From assembly GCA_009746045.1 (NCBI GenBank), contig RPFO01000213.1, positions 3,641,456 through 3,705,455 on the forward strand: a stretch of DNA of 64,000 nt, written 5' to 3'. Source of the DNA: Mesostigma viride (taxonomy: Eukaryota > Streptophyta > Mesostigmatophyceae > Mesostigmatales > Mesostigmataceae). Of this stretch, positions 23,635 to 34,659 are shown piece by piece; the first letter of the stretch is position 1; each line of letters begins with the position of its first letter. Position numbers and translations under genes: made by a program. The notes under the pieces were generated by a model. That model worked only from the letters and a program-made list of their open reading frames with translations, was not told the DNA's origin and searched no databases.

Positions 23635-24478
23635 GCGCAGCCGCCAGGCTGCGTTGCGTAGATGAGCGTTTGCTCGTCATATATTCATTGAGAATGCTCG
23701 TCATATATTGCGTAACAACTTCGGAAAATTATATCAGTGGTGCTTTGCGTAATAGCTGCAGCTAGGCTGGTCACAATACTGCGTTACAGCTGTTAGCTGT
23801 AACCGATGATAGTAGCAGATGCGCCTAGAAAAGACGCATCGGTTGCAAGTGATCTGACTGCATTTGGGGCTCAGAGCCTCAGACGCAAAAGTTCTGAGCT
23901 CCGCCGTCAGCCAATATGATGTCCGCTCGTGGCTCGTGGCTCGTGCATGGAGCATGTGATACATTAGGTCCGCGTTAGGTCCACTACATCTACACGAAGG
24001 ATAAGGACCACTAATAAAGTACGCAGCGCGGCGCAGATGCACCGATGCACCAAACTACAGTACCATACCATGAAAGGCACAGTGAACACTGGCCACAGAT
24101 ACTAACTACACGTAGGCATAGTAAGGCTCACGGTCAACAACTGTACAGACCGAACCGACTAGCTGAGGCCACTGAAAGGTAAGTCCTAAATTTACAGCCG
24201 TAACTACAGCAAGTTGTTACGCGACGTAACACCTCCCCCCCCACAAAGGTATAGGGAGCCCTCTCCCTACGCACGGGGAGGAAACCAAAGCTGGGGTAGG
24301 AATAACCTAACGCACCCAACAAAAGCCTAGCACAAGCTAGCGACTGACCAATGATCCAAGGCCCAAAGCAAAAACATCCAAGGCCCACCCCAAACGGTGT
24401 AGGGATCACCATGCAGCACCACGCCGGGTGTGAGGCGATCCCCTAACTGCCTGGCACGGAGGCTTGCCGGGAGGGACA

Positions 24479-24670
24479 GTTAGGTTAAATAGTGCCGGAA
24501 CGTACCTTTCGCCGCCTGAGGAAAATCGGGCCGGAACACTATTTTGCCCGGAATAACCACTTCCGAGCACCCAAGTTAATTCGGCCGAATTGTGGTTATT
24601 CCGGGCAAAATAGTGTTCTGGCCCGATTTGCCTCAGGCGGCAAAAGGTTCCGGCACTATTTAACCTAACT
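24479..24670. mobile_element. 192-bp fold-back MITE with 5-bp target duplication
   Basis: Two inverted arms of about 85 bp (starting AGTTAGGTTAAATAGTGCCG and ending with its complement) enclose a loop of about 25 bp. The sequence GGGAC flanks both ends (24474-24478 and 24671-24675), giving a clear 5-bp duplication. The arms differ at only a few positions, suggesting fairly recent activity. The superfamily is not clear: it is neither an 8-bp hAT nor a TA-type duplication. Confidence 0.85.
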
Positions 24671-24819
24671 GGGACGGCAATAGGCAGGACACACAGAGGG
24701 AACAACGTTCACACTGAGGACAAAGAACAGCCAACCAACTGGCCAAGCCAAGAGGGCGACTCTACATACCGGTCCGGAGGGACAACACCCTCAGGTCGGG
24801 CCTAGGGCCCTCTACATAT

Positions 24820-25243
24820 CTAGTTCCCATCAGTCTGGAAGGTACCACGCGAGGCCATCAGGACATCCAGGTACGCGTGGTAATGAGCTACATCATCAGC
24901 ATTGTCATCCACCTGGCCCCTGGCCCAGTCCAGGAAACCACAGGCGAAAAGCCGAAGGAAGGGCTCAGCAGCCACTGAGCATGCAGAGCGCCCGAAGGAA
25001 GAGGCGATGGTACCGCACCCGCGAGCGCATGGCCGTGGGGAAAAACAGGTCCAGCAGCGGCTCCACATTGGCATGGGCCAGAGGCGCACATGCCAGATTT
25101 CCCGAGTACGCCACCGCCGTGCACATAGTGCACTGCCGCGACCCAAAGGTCTCCAGGAACTCATTAGACCTCGGAGGAGGGTGTCCGCGGGAGTCCAGGC
25201 GCCCCTGGCCCGGCAAGGGGGCCGTACGGCGCGGGCGTCTCAC
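24820..25243 (-). pseudogene. Unrecognised retroelement coding fragment, frameshifted
   Basis: Two overlapping minus frames join as one protein-like stretch. One contains FGSRQCTMCTAVAYSGNLAC and DLFFPTAMRSRVRYHRLFL; the other contains FLRLFACGFLDWARGQVDD and ends YLDVLMASRGTFQTDGN at a stop (24820). A frame change near 25000 separates them. The family was not recognised. A further fragment (WSFDLADPIFQGEILVRRVL) lies at 25286-25528. Confidence 0.35.
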
Positions 25244-25656
25244 TCGAGAGCGGGCTGAAGACGCACTGCATAGGTCTCACCAGGCTCAGCAGGACACTCC
25301 ACAAAAATAGCATCTGAGGCCATAATACCCCGGGTCTGGTAGAGGAGGAGGATAGGCCCCCTGCACCCCACCGTACGTGAAGCACGGGTCGTTGTGGCGC
25401 CGGGCCCAGCGATACAGCACACGCCTAACCAGAATCTCACCCTGGAAGATGGGATCGGCCAGATCGAATGACCATATCAAACGGAGGCCGATCAGTATCA
25501 AGGGGTAGGTTCCTATCCCGAGGCGCACAACACACCTGAGAATAGCCGTAGGACATCGGCGTCAGCGAAATCTCAGGAGCTGCCCGAGGGAGGTCACACT
25601 GGCGACACGCCAACGCTCACATGCCATACCCAGCGACCGGCGCCGTATCCCTGGAC

Positions 25657-27093
25657 CAGTGCTTCTGCTAAGGGGTTTTGTCATTCGTCAAATGGTTGAC
25701 TATTTGCCTCAGTACTTCGTCAAATGGTTGACTATTTGCCTCGGCAATTCGTCAAACTGGTTGACTAGTTGCCTTGGCGATTCGTCAGGCCCTTTGGGGG
25801 GAGGGGGGGAGCTTTATTTCTTAGTAATAATAAACTGAATCATCTGCTTAAGGTCCCTTACACACGCATCACGCATGTAATGCATGCGGATAAAACACAA
25901 TATAACAAGGTGGTTGACTGGTTGTTGACGACAACATAAAACAACAATTAGTATCGTTCACAGCTAGGCCAGTCGCTCAGTCCGTGACCTGTTGGGCCCA
26001 TTTGTACTTCCCGTGGTCCCACCACTTCTCGCGGGCGGGCCGATCCTTGCTATACTGCTTGGCATACTCCCATCTCCAAGTGGTCCTAAATTTAGGACTT
26101 TTTCTGGGAAAACTAACACTCTGCCTTTTCGTCTTGGGAGCTAGCTTTCTCTTGCCCTTCTTCTTCCTTGGCTCAGAGCTGCCGCCAGCATCGCCATCAT
26201 CGGCCTTGCTCCTTGCTGTCTTGGCCCCCTCCTCACCAGATTCCTCCTCACCAGATTCCTCCTCGCCAGAAATTGAGTCGCTGTCAGATGGACCACTCTC
26301 GCTAGATGATGTTTCCCGGCCGCTATCTTCATCTTCCTGCGCATTAGACCCATTCTTTTCGTCAAGCTCTACTCTCTTGCGTTTGTCGCGGCCCTGCCTG
26401 CCCTCCTTTCCATCTAAACTGCGACCTAGGTCCACGATATTTTCCGTTGCTTCCGGAACAGTTTCTCCAGCCTGCTTTTTAAACAGAGCATCTAAGGTAC
26501 TATAGTCTTGAACCCTGCCAAACCGTTTTTCTTTGACATTCTCTACCTCAACACTACCTATACATCGCAGGCCGCCATTAAAGAAACAATTTCGCATGCA
26601 ATATTATATTAGTCGCCAGACGGCATTCAGTTAATTTTTCACCTGCCTGCCTGCTTGCCCGCATTTAATTTTTCACCTGGCTGGTCGTGCCTTCCTCGTC
26701 TCACTGAACTGGCCGCTGCACTCGACAAGGTTTTTGTATCTCACAGGTTTTTAGTTCAGTACCTCGTCAGTACTTCACTTTTGTGTCCTGAACTTTGGGC
26801 AGTGTACAAAGGCTTCAGCTGGTATGGGCTGACGGCCTGACGCCGTGCCGATGGACCTATGGTCTGGCCTCTCTATGGGAAAGCCTGACTTGCGCGGTTG
26901 ACGAATACACTAATAAACATTTCGTCAAACCGGTTGACGAATTGCGAAAGATATTCGTCAATTGGCTGACGAACTGCCGAATTTGTTGATCAATGTGCAT
27001 GGTTGACGAATGGCCCAAAATGTTGACGAATTTACGACTAAAATTAAAATTCGTCAACCAGTTGACGAATTCGTCACGTTAGCAGAAGCACTG
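25657..27093. mobile_element. 1437-bp hAT-type DNA transposon with 8-bp target duplication
   Basis: The terminal inverted repeats are CAGTGCTTCTGCTAA (25657-25671) and its exact complement (27079-27093). CCCTGGAC is duplicated directly outside both ends (25649-25656 and 27094-27101). An 8-bp duplication with CA..TG ends is the hAT hallmark. Clusters of TTCGTCAA/TTGACGAA motifs lie just inside both ends (25685-25790 and 26900-27078), as expected for transposase-binding sites. It carries one ORF (25977-26597) but no recognisable transposase, so it is probably non-autonomous. It is inserted in the older remnant at 24231-28890. Confidence 0.88.
25977..26597 (-). CDS. Acidic 206-aa protein inside the hAT element
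   Basis: An intact single-exon frame starts at ATG 26597. Residues 25-40 include FGRVQDYSTLDALFKKQAGE; TLDALFKK loosely resembles the PCNA-binding motifs near the start of some transposases. Next comes a Lys/Arg patch (GRDKRKR), a long Glu/Ser/Asp tract with repeated GEEESGEE near residues 110-125, and a second basic patch (RKKKGKRKL). The C-terminus is aromatic-rich and contains YSKDRPAREKWWDHGKYKW. No catalytic motif or zinc finger was seen. It could be an accessory protein of the element, the remnant of a larger transposase, or a captured host exon. Its function is unknown. Confidence 0.55.
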   Translation of the reverse strand: MRNCFFNGGLRCIGSVEVENVKEKRFGRVQDYSTLDALFKKQAGETVPEATENIVDLGRSLDGKEGRQGRDKRKRVELDEKNGSNAQEDEDSGRETSSSESGPSDSDSISGEEESGEEESGEEGAKTARSKADDGDAGGSSEPRKKKGKRKLAPKTKRQSVSFPRKSPKFRTTWRWEYAKQYSKDRPAREKWWDHGKYKWAQQVTD

Positions 27094-27101
27094 CCCTGGA
27101 C

Positions 27102-28700
27102 TCAGGCGTGTGATGAACCACTGTCCGGGGCGCAGTCCCGGTCGCCGCGGGCCAACTCCTGAAGGGAGTCGGACGCGCGCTGGTGCCGCAGGTCCGCCTC
27201 AGTGACCCGGGTAGTAGCGACCACCGTCGCCAGCTTGAACGAGTACCCACACTGGAAGCGCGAGCTGGAGCAGGAGCAGGAACGGGAGCCGACGCCGGCG
27301 GCTGAAGCAGAAGCGCCAGTAGGCCCGGACAGGCCCGCCGGAGAAGGAGCCTCAGACGGAGGCATGCCTGACGGCCACATGTTGAACACAGGGCCCGTAG
27401 GCCGGGGGCGGAACGCACGCGTAAGACTGGTTACCGTCAAGGCTCGGCAGTCAGGGGCGTACTGGTACACGCTGCGGCGGACCACCCTCCCACAGCGTAG
27501 GAAGGCCGCTGGGGTCACCAAAGAAGCCCCGCGAAGGCTGAACAGGGGCCTGAGAAGGCCCAGGCGCAGGTGCAGCGACAGCTGGCTCAACCGTAGCCAT
27601 CGGCTGGGCGCGCTGAGGCGTCGAAGTCTCCCGTGGAGGCGTCGCCGACGCGCGAGACGGCGCCGCAGTGACGGCAACAGCAGAAGCAGCAACAGGGGCA
27701 GCCGCAGGAGGAGGAGCGACAGCGGCCGCAGGATCGAGCAGTCGTCGGCACGGCGGAAGAGGGACCCACGCCCGAAGACGCCTGCGCAGCTGCAAATGTC
27801 CCGAAGGCCGTGACCAGAGACTGTACGTATCTGCGCCTGCGCATGGCAGACACCGTGGCGGCAAGGCTAACCGTCACAGGGTCTACAACCGGAGGGGTAG
27901 TCCTGATCCGGCCCAGTCGACACGCGCCTAGACGACGCTGGTGACGAAGGGACCGGGGAGGGTGCAGACTGACCCTCAGACCCCGAGGAGGCGGAGACCG
28001 AGAGGGGATACACAGGAGTATAAGGCACATCCCGAGAGGCGCGCCTACCGAGGAGGAACCGACGTTAAGGGGGGAGTCCTCGGAGGATTGATCCGCTAAC
28101 TCACCATAAATTCTACGGCCCGAAGGAGATCGAAAGGGTCCTCATCTAACTCTGCATCACCCTCAGCCGGGAGCCCATGGAAAATGTCCCTGAGGCGGGC
28201 GCACTCCAAAGGGGTAGAAAGGTAAGAAAAGATCCTGGGGCCCTGGAGTACGGCATCTATCATGCCTAAGGCGGGGCAACGGGGCCCACACGGTCCGAGA
28301 ACGCAGTGCCCAGCATCGTCAAAACTGTGGGCAACCAAATGCTGATCCTGAGGATCGGGGCCATACCACTGATACCAGGAGACTCCAAACAGAGCCGTCC
28401 GCACCAGAGCTGCGCTGTCCGCCGGCAGAGCAGAATGAACGCGACCGCCCGGATAACTAGCCCGGGAGACCCAGCGACCTGCATGGGAGCTATGCCTCAT
28501 GAAACAACTGGGGATCTGGAGCCGTAGGGGCAGGCAGGGACTCCTCCGGAGGGGTAGGAGTAGTAGTCATGAAGGCCGCGGAGGGGGGGGGACAACCAAC
28601 CGACCGTCGACAGCAAGCATAACGTATAAGACAGAGAGGACACGCAACTAGAGCTTAATATGCAGGGTTTTATACTCCTGCAGGAGGCTACTACATCCAT
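27102..28700 (-). pseudogene. Unrecognised coding remnants (right part of the old retroelement)
   Basis: Minus frames at 28096-28500 (containing HLVAHSFDDAGHCVLGPCG and DIFHGLPAEGDAELDEDPFD), 27451-27864 (Pro/Ala-rich) and 27102-27692 (containing FNMWPSGMPPSEAPSPAG) look like consecutive parts of one decayed protein. The hAT insertion at 25657-27093 split them from the fragments at 24820-25528. Gag-like or capsid-like identity is only a guess. Confidence 0.3.
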
Positions 28701-28889
28701 CTAACTCCGACTCGGTGTACCACACCCAATCGACCTCACCCCGCGCATACATCCAATCATTATTCTGGCGTTGAGTACCACGGCCCCTTTTTACATCCCT
28801 ATGACGGGCCACAATACTCTCTACTTCATCTTCTACCTCCCCAGTATCAGGGTTATGTTCCAGAGGGGCAGGAGCTAATTCTCTACCAG

Positions 28890-29175
28890 CAAAGGTGCCA
28901 CACCCTCAGCTTAGCCCTCGTCCAGCCAGCCATGCTACGTCCTTGCTATGCTTCGCTTGCTTGCACACACTTCTTGTGATCAGATATGCTCACGCGGGTC
29001 TTATTGCACCCACAGAATTTGCCTATCGTGTCCAATTTTCTGCTGTGGCATGCCTCGGGCATGAAGGAGAAAGCCTGGGGTCCCTGCCCTTAATTCTTCC
29101 TGTTGTGCATCTACAGGGAATAAAAGCACTCCGGTGCTCCGTGACTCCCCAACGGGAGCACGTGTTTACATAATT
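28890..29175 (+). mobile_element. LINE family D 3' end, copy D1
   Basis: The segment from CTCAGCTTAGCCCTCGTCCA to GGAATAAAAGCACTCCGGTG shares most blocks with 62890-63187. It ends in the hairpin TGCTCCGTGACTCCCCAACG..GAGCA and a weak TTACATAATTAA tail. It contains no ORF and is 5'-truncated. Confidence 0.7.
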
Positions 29176-29279
29176 AAACTAATTTACAAAAACCCTAGCT
29201 ACTCTACTCATTTATCAATTAATTAGTTAATTACTTCGGCCTAGCGTCATATATCGTATATTTGACTGCACATAAGGCG

Positions 29280-32200
29280 ATCCCCATCCTCCATCGTCGT
29301 TCTCCCCTGGTGGGCCAGCAGGCATCCTTGGCCCTTGCCACTTTCAACACCCGCACATTGCTAGCAGATGACGACCATAGCTACCGGGTAGAGGAGCTAG
29401 TCGCATTTTGCATTGAGCATCGTGTATCTAGTCTAGGCGTCCAGGAACACCGCCGCAAGGTGCCACTTGGCATGGTGAGCACTGATCGCCTGGCGGGTGG
29501 CTGGCGGTTTTACTTCGCTGGCAGCGGTACGCCTGGCCAAGGTGGTGTTGGTCTTTTGTGTTCGCCGCTGGCAGTTGCTAGCCTCAGCACGCTTAAGTCT
29601 ACTAACCCCACGCCTTATGGTAGCACATTTCACCTCCGTCGAGGGGCGGTCTAAACACCACCTCACGGTGGGGGTGGGCTACGCATGCACCCCATAGTTA
29701 TAGTGGTCTACCTGAGTCGGCCCGTGAGGAGTTCTTCGAATCCTTGCATAGCCTTGAGGGGGTCACTCCGGCCCGCCACTTTTTGGTTATGCTGCTCGAC
29801 GCCAATGCCACGCTCCCCGTGGGCACTGCTGGCAGCCGCTTTGCGCCTGCTGACACTACTGCTAACGACAACACTCCCCTGTTTTCTGCCTTTTTGCGGG
29901 ATAGCGGGATGGTTGCTGTCAACTGCCACTTCCAACGTCCCTCACAGGACTTGGTCACTTTTCGTGGCCCTAACGGCCGTCAGGCCTGTTTGGACTACGT
30001 GGTGGTACGGCAGTCCAGGTGCACCTCGGTCCTGGACACCCGAGTGTTTGACACGCCCACGGTGTGCTCTGACCACTGGTTGGTGCGCGCGACCATTCGG
30101 CTCCGGTTCCACGTCCCCGCGCGCCGCGCCCCAGTGGTCCGCCCTGACTTGTCTGCTCTACGACCGGTCCGGGGAGATCCTGAGGACTGGACGGACGCCG
30201 AGCACGAGCGGAACCGGTGCCGACGGGAAAACCTGTCGGCCCTGGACGCCCGGGCGGACGTCGACGAGCTGGACAAGGGTGCCCCCAACGCCGCCATTTT
30301 TGCGGGCTTTGCGGCCCGTGCCCCGTTGCTGGCGGCCCGGCACCTGCCGGCCATGCCCCGCCGCCGCCCCGGCCCGCTCTACCGCCAGGACCCCAAGGTC
30401 TTGGCCGCCCGGCACCGCCTCAAGCGTAACCGGGACCCGCTGCAGAAACCAGTGCTCAAGGCCGCCCTCGTGGAGGCCTACGAGCACGTTCAGGACGCGG
30501 AGGCGGCCCAGTGCATCGCGGATGCCAAGGCCTGCCAGGCTCGCAACCAGCCGGCAAGGACATGTGGTACCACCTCGACCGGCTCGGCGGCCGGCGGCAG
30601 CGCACCCCGGTGGAGCACACGGGGGACGGCACGGCGCCGGTCAGCCTTGGGCCGCTGGTTGGCCCACAATGTTTCCTTGACCGGTGGGGTCGCGCCCCCC
30701 CTCCGCCGCTTCACCCCGAGACGGCCGCCCGCCTCGGGGTTGCCGGACCCCCGCCGCCGCCAGCGCCCCCCTCCTCGGCCGCGGACTACCAAGTCCCGGC
30801 CTTGCAGGAGGGCTGCCTTGCCACTGACGACGTCGTCCACCCCGGCTTCACTTTGAAGGAACTGGACGGCGCCCTTGCTCGCCTGCGGTACGATGCGGCG
30901 GTCGGTGCTGACCACCTTTCTGCCGAGCTGCTGAAGACCCCTGATCCGGCGGTTAGGGATCTTCTGCTGGCGTTCTGCAACCGTGTCCTGCTTTCTGACG
31001 AGCCTCCGCCTGCTGAGTGGCAGACGGCCATCCGCGTCATGCTGTACAAGAAGGGCTCTGCTGCTGACCCCGGTAACTACCGGGGTGTCTGCCTCCAGAG
31101 CGCCGCGCTGAAGGTCTTCATGCGCATGATGCTGCACAGGCTCCGCGCCGCGCTGGACCCACACCTGGGTGAGTCTCAGATGGGTTTCCGTCGTGGTCGT
31201 AACACTGTCATGGCTGTGTTTGTCGCGCGCCGATTGATGGAGGAGGTGCGTCGCCTTCCCCCTGACAGTTTGCCGCTGGTCTTCATTTTTGTTCACTATA
31301 TCAAGGCCTTTGACACGGTCCTCTGGGAGGCTCTTTGGGCCATCCTAGCTCTGGACCGAGTGCCAACTGCGTTTATTGCTGCCATTCGCCGGCTGTATGA
31401 GGGCTCACAGGCAGTAGAGCGGACTGCGGAAGGCACCACCCCACCATTCCCCCTTCACCACGGGGTGTACGGCAAGGTTGTGTCCTGTCCCCATACCTGT
31501 TCATTATTGTCGTGGATCACGTCATGCGCCGAGCACGTGCGCGCTTTACTGCTCTTAAGGGGTTCGAGCCAGGCTTGGACATCCTTAACGAGAAAGAGCA
31601 CGGTGGGGTTGAGCCTGGCTACCGCCTGGCCGACCTGATTTATGCGGATGACACCACCCTCATCGCGCGCCCCGAGGACATTCAGACCTGGCTGGACTGT
31701 CTGGGCCTGGAGGCGAGGGCGGTGGGGTTGTAGATTAGTGTCAAAACTGAGGCGATGGTGATTGGGGCCTCCAGCCAACCGCCGCTGCCGCGCTTGCTCG
31801 ACGGGACGGATGTCCCGTTCCGCGACCGCTTCAAACTGTTAGGGAGCTGGCTTCCTGACACAGCCGACGATGTGGACACCCGCATTGGCCTGGCCTGGGC
31901 TAGGCTCCGTTCGCTCAACACCTACTGGCGCTCCAAGGGCCTGGGCGAACACCGCAAGCGTATGCTCTTCAAGGTCCTCGTCCTCACGGTGCTCACGTAT
32001 GGCGCCGAGGCGTTGACACTCACCCCCACACTGGCATCTAGGCTAGACGGCACAGTTTACAGGATGCCCCGACAGGTCCTTAACGTAGGGTTTTCCAAGC
32101 GCCCGTCATCAGAGTCTTTGTATCAGGGCATGCCTCGTATTTCGGACGAGATTAGACAGCGTAGGATATAGCATTTGTAGGACACCTTGCTCGCACCAGC

Positions 32201-32651
32201 CAGGTCGACACCGCCCTTGGTCCGGCCGGCCCCCAGCGGCTTGGCCAGCCAGGGCGGCACATTCTGACCTGGCCTGGCCCCAAGGGCATCGCCAAAAAGG
32301 TAGGGAAACATGTCACGAACTACGTCCAGATGTTGCTGGATGACCTACTGGTCCCAGCCCAGTTTGAATACCGTATCCACTCTCTCTCCCTTCTTTGGAC
32401 CGCCATGCAGAACAAGACGCGGTGGAAGAGGATTGTCAAGGCTCACACGCCCGACCCTGTGGGCAAACCACCTCCCCCCAAGCGGAGGAGGCGTTTTGAT
32501 GAGTAGGGTAGTTAGGACTTTTCTAGACTAGCTAGACTAGAGTTAGGTTAGTTCGATTACGCGGCTCCTTCCACTCCACCCATCCATCAAGGAATATGTG
32601 CTACATGATCGGCCCAACGGAGGCATGTTATAATTTAATTTAATTTTTTAA
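29280..32651 (+). mobile_element. 5'-truncated LINE copy A2 (ORF2 remnant)
   Basis: It matches LINE A1 (53003-57544, minus) from the endonuclease start to the 3' tail. Homology begins near 29280, within the A1 ORF2 leader, so the copy lost ORF1 by 5' truncation as expected for target-primed insertion. The 3' UTR has GGAATATGTGCTACATGATC, the CCCAACGGAGG hairpin half and a TTTAATTTAATTTT tail. The piggyBac-like element is inserted in this tail. Confidence 0.85.
29300..32506 (+). pseudogene. LINE ORF2 (endonuclease plus reverse transcriptase), broken copy
   Basis: APE-type endonuclease motifs (LALATFNTRTLL, GVQEHR, HFLVMLLDANATLP, CSDHWLV) and reverse transcriptase motifs (KKGSAADPGNYRGVCL, KAFDTVLWEALW, YADDTTLIA) lie in successive frames. 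Frame changes occur near 29654-29744, 30600 and 31480, with stops at 31732 and 32169. In motif A the catalytic Asp is replaced (FVHYIKAFD here, FVDYIKAFD in A1), so the product would be inactive even if the frames were joined. The C-terminal domain ends KRRRRFDE at 32506. Confidence 0.8.
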
Positions 32652-34359
32652 CCCTTAAATGGTAGCAACTCAGTCCTAAAAAACGGACTGAGTTGCACAT
32701 CTTCGCACATATGTTTGTATATGGCCTACCCCTTGGCTACCCCTTGGTACCAAGCATGCATTTATGTTGAATTTCTTTGGGGACATGCCATTGGTCCCAT
32801 ATCTATGACTTTTGGGTGCTATAAATAGCACCAACCCCTGGGGAGTACGGAAAAATGGGATTTGAGACATACATCATGCAATATGGACCACTTATACAAA
32901 TCAGAAGGCCCTGGAATTTCAAAGGCAGTTACTTTATATCACAGGCATGCCATCAATGCATTCACAACATGACATGCCACAGAACTGCACAAGCTAGCTA
33001 GCAAAAAGTGCAAAGTATCTCAGTCCGTTTAATAGGACTGAGTTTTTTTTGGGGGGGTGGCTAGCACTACCGTTTTCGTTTCCTATCCCAATGTGGCATA
33101 AAACATCATAGCTGGCCACACATGCATCCTCCAACACATTTCCAGCATATAAAACAGCAGCTCATGCTATAAAATACTGTAAATCTAATGCCATTGGGCA
33201 TAAAGCGCGTGTAGAAGGCACATGCAAGGAGCTTATTACACACGTTCCCTATACGCTACAAACAACTTCAAAATACAAGGAAAAAGGAAAGAAACAAAAT
33301 TAGCAACTTGCTGATGCTTCAATGCAAGCAGATCCCAGGCATCTCTATGTCTCTAACACACAGCAAACACACAAAAAGAAGGCGGGCTTGGCCAGCATGC
33401 ATGCCTAGAACTGGGCAGAAAAACATTCGCCCTGAGTTGTAAAAGCAACGGAAAGCATCGTATCATCACAATAAACATTATTACAAACGATATCTGTCGT
33501 TATACCAGCATTCATGTTGTAGCATACGCTAAAAGCAGTCAAAACTCGTCCAAAATCTGGCCGAGGTAATATTACTACCCAGCCATCACAAGCCTATCCA
33601 CAGAAGCAATAAAGCAACAAAAAGACACTCAAAAAGCCTCGATTATAGCCCCGAGACTTGTATCGAAACAATATATGACACATGCGCGGTCACTGAGACA
33701 TGATAAAAGGCTAAAACGTACCTGGTCGAAACCGCAGATTACCTTGTTTGCGGGAGCTAGCACGCCCACCCCACGAACGTAGTCTCAATTATGTCCTGCC
33801 CGCCATCGATGATCAACTGTGCTAGGAACAACGTAACTACTAACTCATCCATGCGCAAAAATCCGAACTTTTCCTGCCGAGCAACAAGTAGAGCAATTGC
33901 ACTGTCATCGCCTGGCCGCTCACGCGATTTGCTGCGCCGCCACATAACCTCGGGACATATCTAGGCATTTGTAAATGATGCACGGCTACGCAAATAGCAT
34001 TTATAAGACCTAGGGATGATGCCTACAAAGTTTCAGTCGAATACGTCAAGCCATGCTCGCGCCCCAGTCAGTTGTTTGTGCCACCATAGCCGCGGACGTG
34101 AATAATTTTTATTCACGTCGTCCTCGTTTGGCCATGGTACCCCCCCCACTTTCCTGGACCATAGGTCCCTGTCCAGGTGTCCAAAAGTAGTAAACCAGGG
34201 GTGCACGAGAATCTATAAATCTAGATCTCAAAGCTGGTCCAGACAGAATCTTAAAAAGTTTGCTAGAATCTGAGCTAACTATTCTGCCACAAACTCGGTC
34301 CGTTAAATAGGACTGAGAAAAACTCAGTCCTTTAAAACGGACCGAGTACCATTTAAGGG
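32652..34359. mobile_element. 1708-bp piggyBac-like element with TTAA target duplication
   Basis: The ends CCCTTAAATGGTA and TACCATTTAAGGG are perfect 13-bp inverted repeats, flanked by TTAA on both sides (32648-32651 and 34360-34363). TTAA duplications and CCC ends are piggyBac traits. Subterminal hairpins built from CTCAGTCC..GGACTGAG occur at 32670-32695, 33019-33043 and 34290-34348. An uninterrupted version of the junction exists at 37160-37185 in LINE copy A4. No transposase frame was found; the longest frames are under 125 residues. It is therefore a non-autonomous copy inserted in the tail of LINE A2. Confidence 0.87.
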
Positions 34360-34376
34360 TTAAAGGCGATCCACAG

Positions 34377-34548
34377 AGTAGGGTTCTCAAAGCATAGGTC
34401 ATTAGAGTCTTTGTACCAGGGTATGCCTCGTATTTCGGACGATTAGGCAGCGTAGGAAAGCATTTGTAGGACATCTTGCTCGCACCAGCCAGGTTGACAC
34501 CGCCCTTGGTCTAGCCGGCCCCCAGCGGCTTGGCCAACCAGGGCGGCT
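34377..34548 (+). mobile_element. LINE family A fragment A3
   Basis: The fragment matches the ORF2 C-terminal region, from TAGGGTTCTCAAAGC (compare 32086) through the stretch coding ESLYQGMPRISD-like sequence to CCAACCAGGGCGGC. It carries several indels. Both ends are abrupt and no tail is present. Confidence 0.7.
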
Positions 34549-34659
34549 GAGGACCTGTACCTCAGTTGGCATGCCATATATCACAAGCACCATTAAGTAA
34601 GCAGCGGCGCCTGCAGCTCGTAGGGCACATAGCTCGCATGCACCAACCAGGTAGATACC

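Larger units (their letters stand above)
24231..28890 (-). mobile_element. Decayed retroelement, possibly LTR type
   Basis: Minus-strand frames with protein-like but unrecognised sequence run from 28700 to 24800. At 24242-24232 the minus strand shows GGGGGGGGAGG directly followed by TGTTACGTCGCGTAACA. This resembles a polypurine tract followed by the TG start of a 3' LTR. No second LTR copy and no reverse transcriptase were found. The right end is cut by a LINE 3' end at about 28890. The remnant is interrupted by the MITE at 24479 and the hAT element at 25657. Confidence 0.35.

Noticed and set aside
30511-31296. Antisense frames of over 200 residues across the LINE ORF2 copies (also at 54492-55160)
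   Set aside because: They are antisense shadows of GC-rich ORF2 coding sequence; the sense frames carry the endonuclease and RT motifs.
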